Shown here: positions 61,216 through 64,000 of the stretch, in pieces | Position numbering within the stretch: the first letter of the stretch is position 1 | How the letters are laid out: each line of letters opens with the position of its first letter | Assembly (NCBI RefSeq): GCF_000012085.2 | Contig: NC_008710.1 | Coordinates: 186,001-250,000 of the forward strand | Direction of reading: 5' to 3' | Length of the DNA: 64,000 bases | DNA from: Borrelia turicatae 91E135 | Lineage (GTDB): Bacteria; Spirochaetota; Spirochaetia; Borreliales; Borreliaceae | Position numbers and translations under genes: made by a program | Notes under the pieces: generated by a model | The model's input: the letters and a program-made list of their open reading frames with translations, nothing else | What the model was told of the DNA's origin: nothing | Database searches by the model: none

Positions 61216-62580
61216 ATGAAGAAGTTATTTGATTTTTTAAAACCAGCACCTCACATAAAGAGAGTACACAAAGAAATAGAAGATTCACTATATAAAAAGT
61301 TAAGGTTGCAAATCTTTATTTCAATATTCATTGGATATGCTGGTTTTTATTTAACTAGAAAAATTTTTTCATTTGCTATACCAGAGCTCGAAAAAGAAGG
61401 TTTCAATAAAGGCCAATTAGGAATAGCTTTATCTGGAGTTTCAATTGCATATGGATTTTCTAAATTTATTATGGGAAATATCTCAGATCGGAGCAATCCT
61501 AGATATTTTCTAGCACTAGGACTACTGCTTACAGCAATAATTACCTTGTTATTTGGATTATTTTCATGGCAATTACTCGACCCCACAACTGCGATAATGT
61601 TAATGTTTATTTTGATGTTTGCAAATGGATGGGTTCAAGGCATGGGATGGCCTGCGTGCGGAAGAACTATGGTTCACTGGTGGGCAAAAAAAGAAAGGGG
61701 AATAACTGTAGCTACTTGGAATTTAGCTCACAATATAGGAGGAGGAGCAGCTGGAATAATATCCGCTTGGGCTTTAATTCACTTTAAAGAATGGCAAGCC
61801 ATATTTTATGTACCAGCAATATTAGTATTAGGAATTGCAATATTTATTCTCATTACACTACGAGATACACCTCAATCTGTAGGATTACCACCAATTGAAG
61901 AATATAAAAATGATTATCCTGACGACTATACAGAAGAGGCAGAAAAAGAACTTAATGCAAAAGATATATTTATAAAATATGTCCTTAACAATAAACTGCT
62001 ATGGTACATAGCTACTGCTAACGCATTTATATACTTTGTCAGATACGGAGTCCTAGACTGGGCACCATCATATCTCTCGCAAGTAAAAAACTTTTCCATC
62101 AAAAATTCAGGATGGGCATATTCCCTTTATGAATTTTCAGCTATCCCTGGAACAATAATTTGCGGATGGATATCTGATAAAATTTTTAAAGGAAGAAGAT
62201 CTGAGACTGGAATAATTTTTATGACCGCTGCTCTTATTACAATAATTATATATTGGCAACTACCAGAAAATAATCCAACACTTACAACTATTCTCTTAGC
62301 AATAATAGGATTTTTAATCTACGGCCCTGTTATGCTTATTGGTCTTCACGCTCTTGATCTTGCACCCAAAAAAGCTGCGGGCACTGCTGCAGGATTTACA
62401 GGATTATTTGGATATATAGGAGGTTCTGTTACTGCTAGCGCTATTACAGGTCTTGTACTGCAACACTTTAATTGGAATGTTTATTTTTATCTATTAATAA
62501 CTGCTTGCATATTTTCAATACTATTTATAAGTTTAACACTCAAGCAAGAGAAAAAAATTAATAATACCAATAAACAATAA
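61216..62580 (+). CDS. glpT: Glycerol-3-phosphate transporter GlpT (MFS, OPA family)
   Basis: This 454-residue twelve-helix organophosphate:phosphate antiporter has SDRSNPRYFLALGLLLTA after helix 2 and ANGWVQGMGWPACGRTMVHW near 138, the OPA signature, plus WNLAHNIGGGAAG near 175. It exchanges G3P for phosphate across the inner membrane. GGAG precedes the ATG. Its presence between glpK and glpQ is characteristic of relapsing-fever Borrelia and absent from Lyme-group chromosomes. Confidence 0.95.
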   Translation: MKKLFDFLKPAPHIKRVHKEIEDSLYKKLRLQIFISIFIGYAGFYLTRKIFSFAIPELEKEGFNKGQLGIALSGVSIAYGFSKFIMGNISDRSNPRYFLALGLLLTAIITLLFGLFSWQLLDPTTAIMLMFILMFANGWVQGMGWPACGRTMVHWWAKKERGITVATWNLAHNIGGGAAGIISAWALIHFKEWQAIFYVPAILVLGIAIFILITLRDTPQSVGLPPIEEYKNDYPDDYTEEAEKELNAKDIFIKYVLNNKLLWYIATANAFIYFVRYGVLDWAPSYLSQVKNFSIKNSGWAYSLYEFSAIPGTIICGWISDKIFKGRRSETGIIFMTAALITIIIYWQLPENNPTLTTILLAIIGFLIYGPVMLIGLHALDLAPKKAAGTAAGFTGLFGYIGGSVTASAITGLVLQHFNWNVYFYLLITACIFSILFISLTLKQEKKINNTNKQ

Positions 62581-62653
62581 TTATATAAATATGGAAGCTT
62601 AATAAGTAAATATATTATAATAAGGTAATCATCACAATATAAGGGGTTAAATA

Positions 62654-63670
62654 ATGAAATTAATTAAAACAAAATTATTAATGCTTACAATGAATATTTT
62701 TCTCATCATTGCCTGTCAGAATGAAAAAATGAGTATGACAAACAAAAAACCACCATTAATTATAGCTCACAGAGGTGCTAGCGGGTATTTACCAGAACAT
62801 ACCTTAGAAGCTAAAGCATTCGCTTATGCTTTAGGAGCTGACTACCTAGAACAAGATATCGTTTTGACAAAAGATAATGTTCCTATTATAATGCATGACC
62901 CAGAACTTGATACAACAACAAATGTTGCAAAACTATTTCCTGAAAGAGCTAGAGAAAACGGAAGATACTATTCTGTTGATTTTACACTAGATGAGCTTAA
63001 ATCACTAAGTCTTAGCGAAAGATTTGATCTAGAAACCAGAAAACCAATATATCCCAACCGTTTTCCCTTAAACGAATATAACTTTAAAATCCCAACTTTA
63101 GAGGAAGAAATACAATTTATACAAGGATTAAACAAAAGTACAGGAAGAAACGTTGGAATTTACCCTGAGATTAAAAAACCCTTATGGCATAAACAACAAG
63201 GTAAAGATATCTCTAAAATTGTAATAGAAATTTTAAATAAATATGGATATAAGTCAAAAGAAGACAAAATTTATCTTCAAACATTCGACTTTGACGAATT
63301 AAAGAGAATAAGGGAAGAACTTGGATATCAAGGAAAATTAATAATGCTTGTTGGCGAAAATGACTGGGATGAAGCACCAACAGACTATGAATACATAAAA
63401 TCACAAGAAGGTATGACAGAGGTTGCAAAATATGCCGATGGAATTGGACCTTGGATACCCCAAATTATAATTGATGGAAAAATAACAGATCTAACAAGTT
63501 TAGCTCACAAATATAACATGGAGGTTCATGCTTATACATTTAGAATTGACTCATTACCTTCATATGTAAAAGATGCAAATGAGCTATTAGATCTATTATT
63601 TAACAAAGCTAAAATAGATGGCCTATTTACAGATTTTACTGATACAGTAGTGAAGTTTGTAAAACAATAA
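62654..63670 (+). CDS. glpQ: Glycerophosphodiester phosphodiesterase GlpQ
   Basis: This 338-residue protein has a lipoprotein-type leader ending IFLIIAC (Cys about 21). The GDPD domain follows: HRGASGYLPEHTLEAKAFAY, YLEQDIVLTKDNVPIIMHDP and YPEIKKP, with the catalytic His pair and metal-binding Glu/Asp residues. It releases G3P from glycerophosphodiesters such as those from erythrocyte lipids. GlpQ is a serological marker of relapsing-fever borreliae. GGGG precedes ATG 62654. glpT upstream imports the product. Confidence 0.96.
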   Translation: MKLIKTKLLMLTMNIFLIIACQNEKMSMTNKKPPLIIAHRGASGYLPEHTLEAKAFAYALGADYLEQDIVLTKDNVPIIMHDPELDTTTNVAKLFPERARENGRYYSVDFTLDELKSLSLSERFDLETRKPIYPNRFPLNEYNFKIPTLEEEIQFIQGLNKSTGRNVGIYPEIKKPLWHKQQGKDISKIVIEILNKYGYKSKEDKIYLQTFDFDELKRIREELGYQGKLIMLVGENDWDEAPTDYEYIKSQEGMTEVAKYADGIGPWIPQIIIDGKITDLTSLAHKYNMEVHAYTFRIDSLPSYVKDANELLDLLFNKAKIDGLFTDFTDTVVKFVKQ

Positions 63671-63711
63671 AACGATAACTATAATTTTAATAAGGAGAAT
63701 ATCTGATTTTT

Positions 63712-64000
63712 ATGGGTAAAAATAAAAAAAAAGAATTAAGAGATATTGATAATCAAGATTTTGACTTAATAATAGTTGGAGGAGGAGCAACTGGCCTTGG
63801 CATTGGAATAGACTCAATTACAAGAGGATACAAAACTTTACTCATTGAAAAATTTGATTATGCAAAAGGTACTTCCTCTAGATCAACTAAACTAATACAC
63901 GGAGGCGTAAGGTATTTAGCACAATTAAATGTGCCTTTAGTCAAAGAGGCCTTATATGAGAAAGCTTTACTTGAAACAAATGCACCCCACTTAGTTAGTA
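63712..64000 (+). CDS. glpD: Glycerol-3-phosphate dehydrogenase, N-terminal part (runs off window)
   Basis: The 96 visible codons start MGKNKKKELRDIDNQDFDLI and include the FAD-binding loop VGGGATGLG at residues 22-30, SSRSTKLIHGGVRYL (the conserved RSTKLxHGGxRYL of GlpD/GlpA) and a helix ending at the window edge. It oxidises G3P to dihydroxyacetone phosphate. AAGGAG at 63692-63697 is about 14 nt from the ATG, long for Borrelia, so a non-ATG start just upstream cannot be excluded. It is the last gene of the glp cluster in view. Confidence 0.93.
   Translation, partial: MGKNKKKELRDIDNQDFDLIIVGGGATGLGIGIDSITRGYKTLLIEKFDYAKGTSSRSTKLIHGGVRYLAQLNVPLVKEALYEKALLETNAPHLVS

Overview
The window is AT-rich chromosomal DNA from a Borrelia of the relapsing-fever group. 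The gene order (infC-rpmI-rplT, prfA-prmC-rel, murE-ddl, hflK-hflC, an lmp1-type locus, mutL, efp, pstSCAB, a ZIP transporter, alaS, fliG, pgl, serS, rho, hbb, rpsT, ychF, lnt, glpF-glpK-glpD) follows the BB0185-BB0243 stretch of the B. burgdorferi chromosome as I remember it. Two genes, glpT and glpQ, sit between glpK and glpD. That insertion marks relapsing-fever Borrelia and is absent from Lyme-group genomes. The species cannot be fixed from the sequence alone.

Layout. 1-2364 (minus): tsaB (cut by the left edge), tsaE, a small membrane-anchored protein and the translation cluster infC-rpmI-rplT. 2542-5977: a membrane protein and a putative lipoprotein, then tatD and a TPR protein on the minus strand. 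6275-12411 (plus): prfA, prmC, rel and a large membrane protein with overlapping ends. 12408-15027 (minus): murE and ddl for peptidoglycan precursors. 15169-20661: tRNA-Cys, a CorC/TlyC-like CBS protein, hflK-hflC, tRNA-Phe, a probable decayed tRNA copy and a degenerate HD-GYP-like protein. 20667-30825: rsmD, galU, an unknown protein, a TPR protein carrying a 26-copy 36-bp repeat array, an Lmp1-like TPR protein, mutL and a coiled-coil protein. 30924-36479: a CAU-anticodon tRNA, a putative lipoprotein, efp and the pstSCAB phosphate transporter, whose PstA has an unusual internal domain. 36480-41711 (minus): a tightly packed run transcribed SIMPL protein, pgl, fliG1, alaS, bmtA. 41792-47858: dusA, serS, a putative RsiV-like lipoprotein and an M16C peptidase. 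47875-54874 (minus): from a TPR/NHL/VWA-like protein through ychF, rpsT, hbb and a bactofilin to rho and rpmE. 55028-58000: lnt, a BB0238-like protein and a deoxynucleoside kinase. 58234-64000 (plus): a small unassigned ORF behind a near-consensus promoter, then glpF, glpK, glpT, glpQ and the 5' end of glpD.

The genes are mostly housekeeping. The physiologically coherent blocks are phosphate uptake (pst) and glycerol or glycerophosphodiester use: GlpQ releases G3P, GlpT imports it, GlpF and GlpK supply it from glycerol, and GlpD oxidises it. No insertion sequence, prophage or CRISPR array is visible. The most unusual items are the PstA with a PstS-like periplasmic insertion, the 36-bp coding repeat array, the HD-to-HP HD-GYP-like protein, the tRNA remnant beside tRNA-Phe, and the orphan ORF with a strong promoter ahead of glpF.
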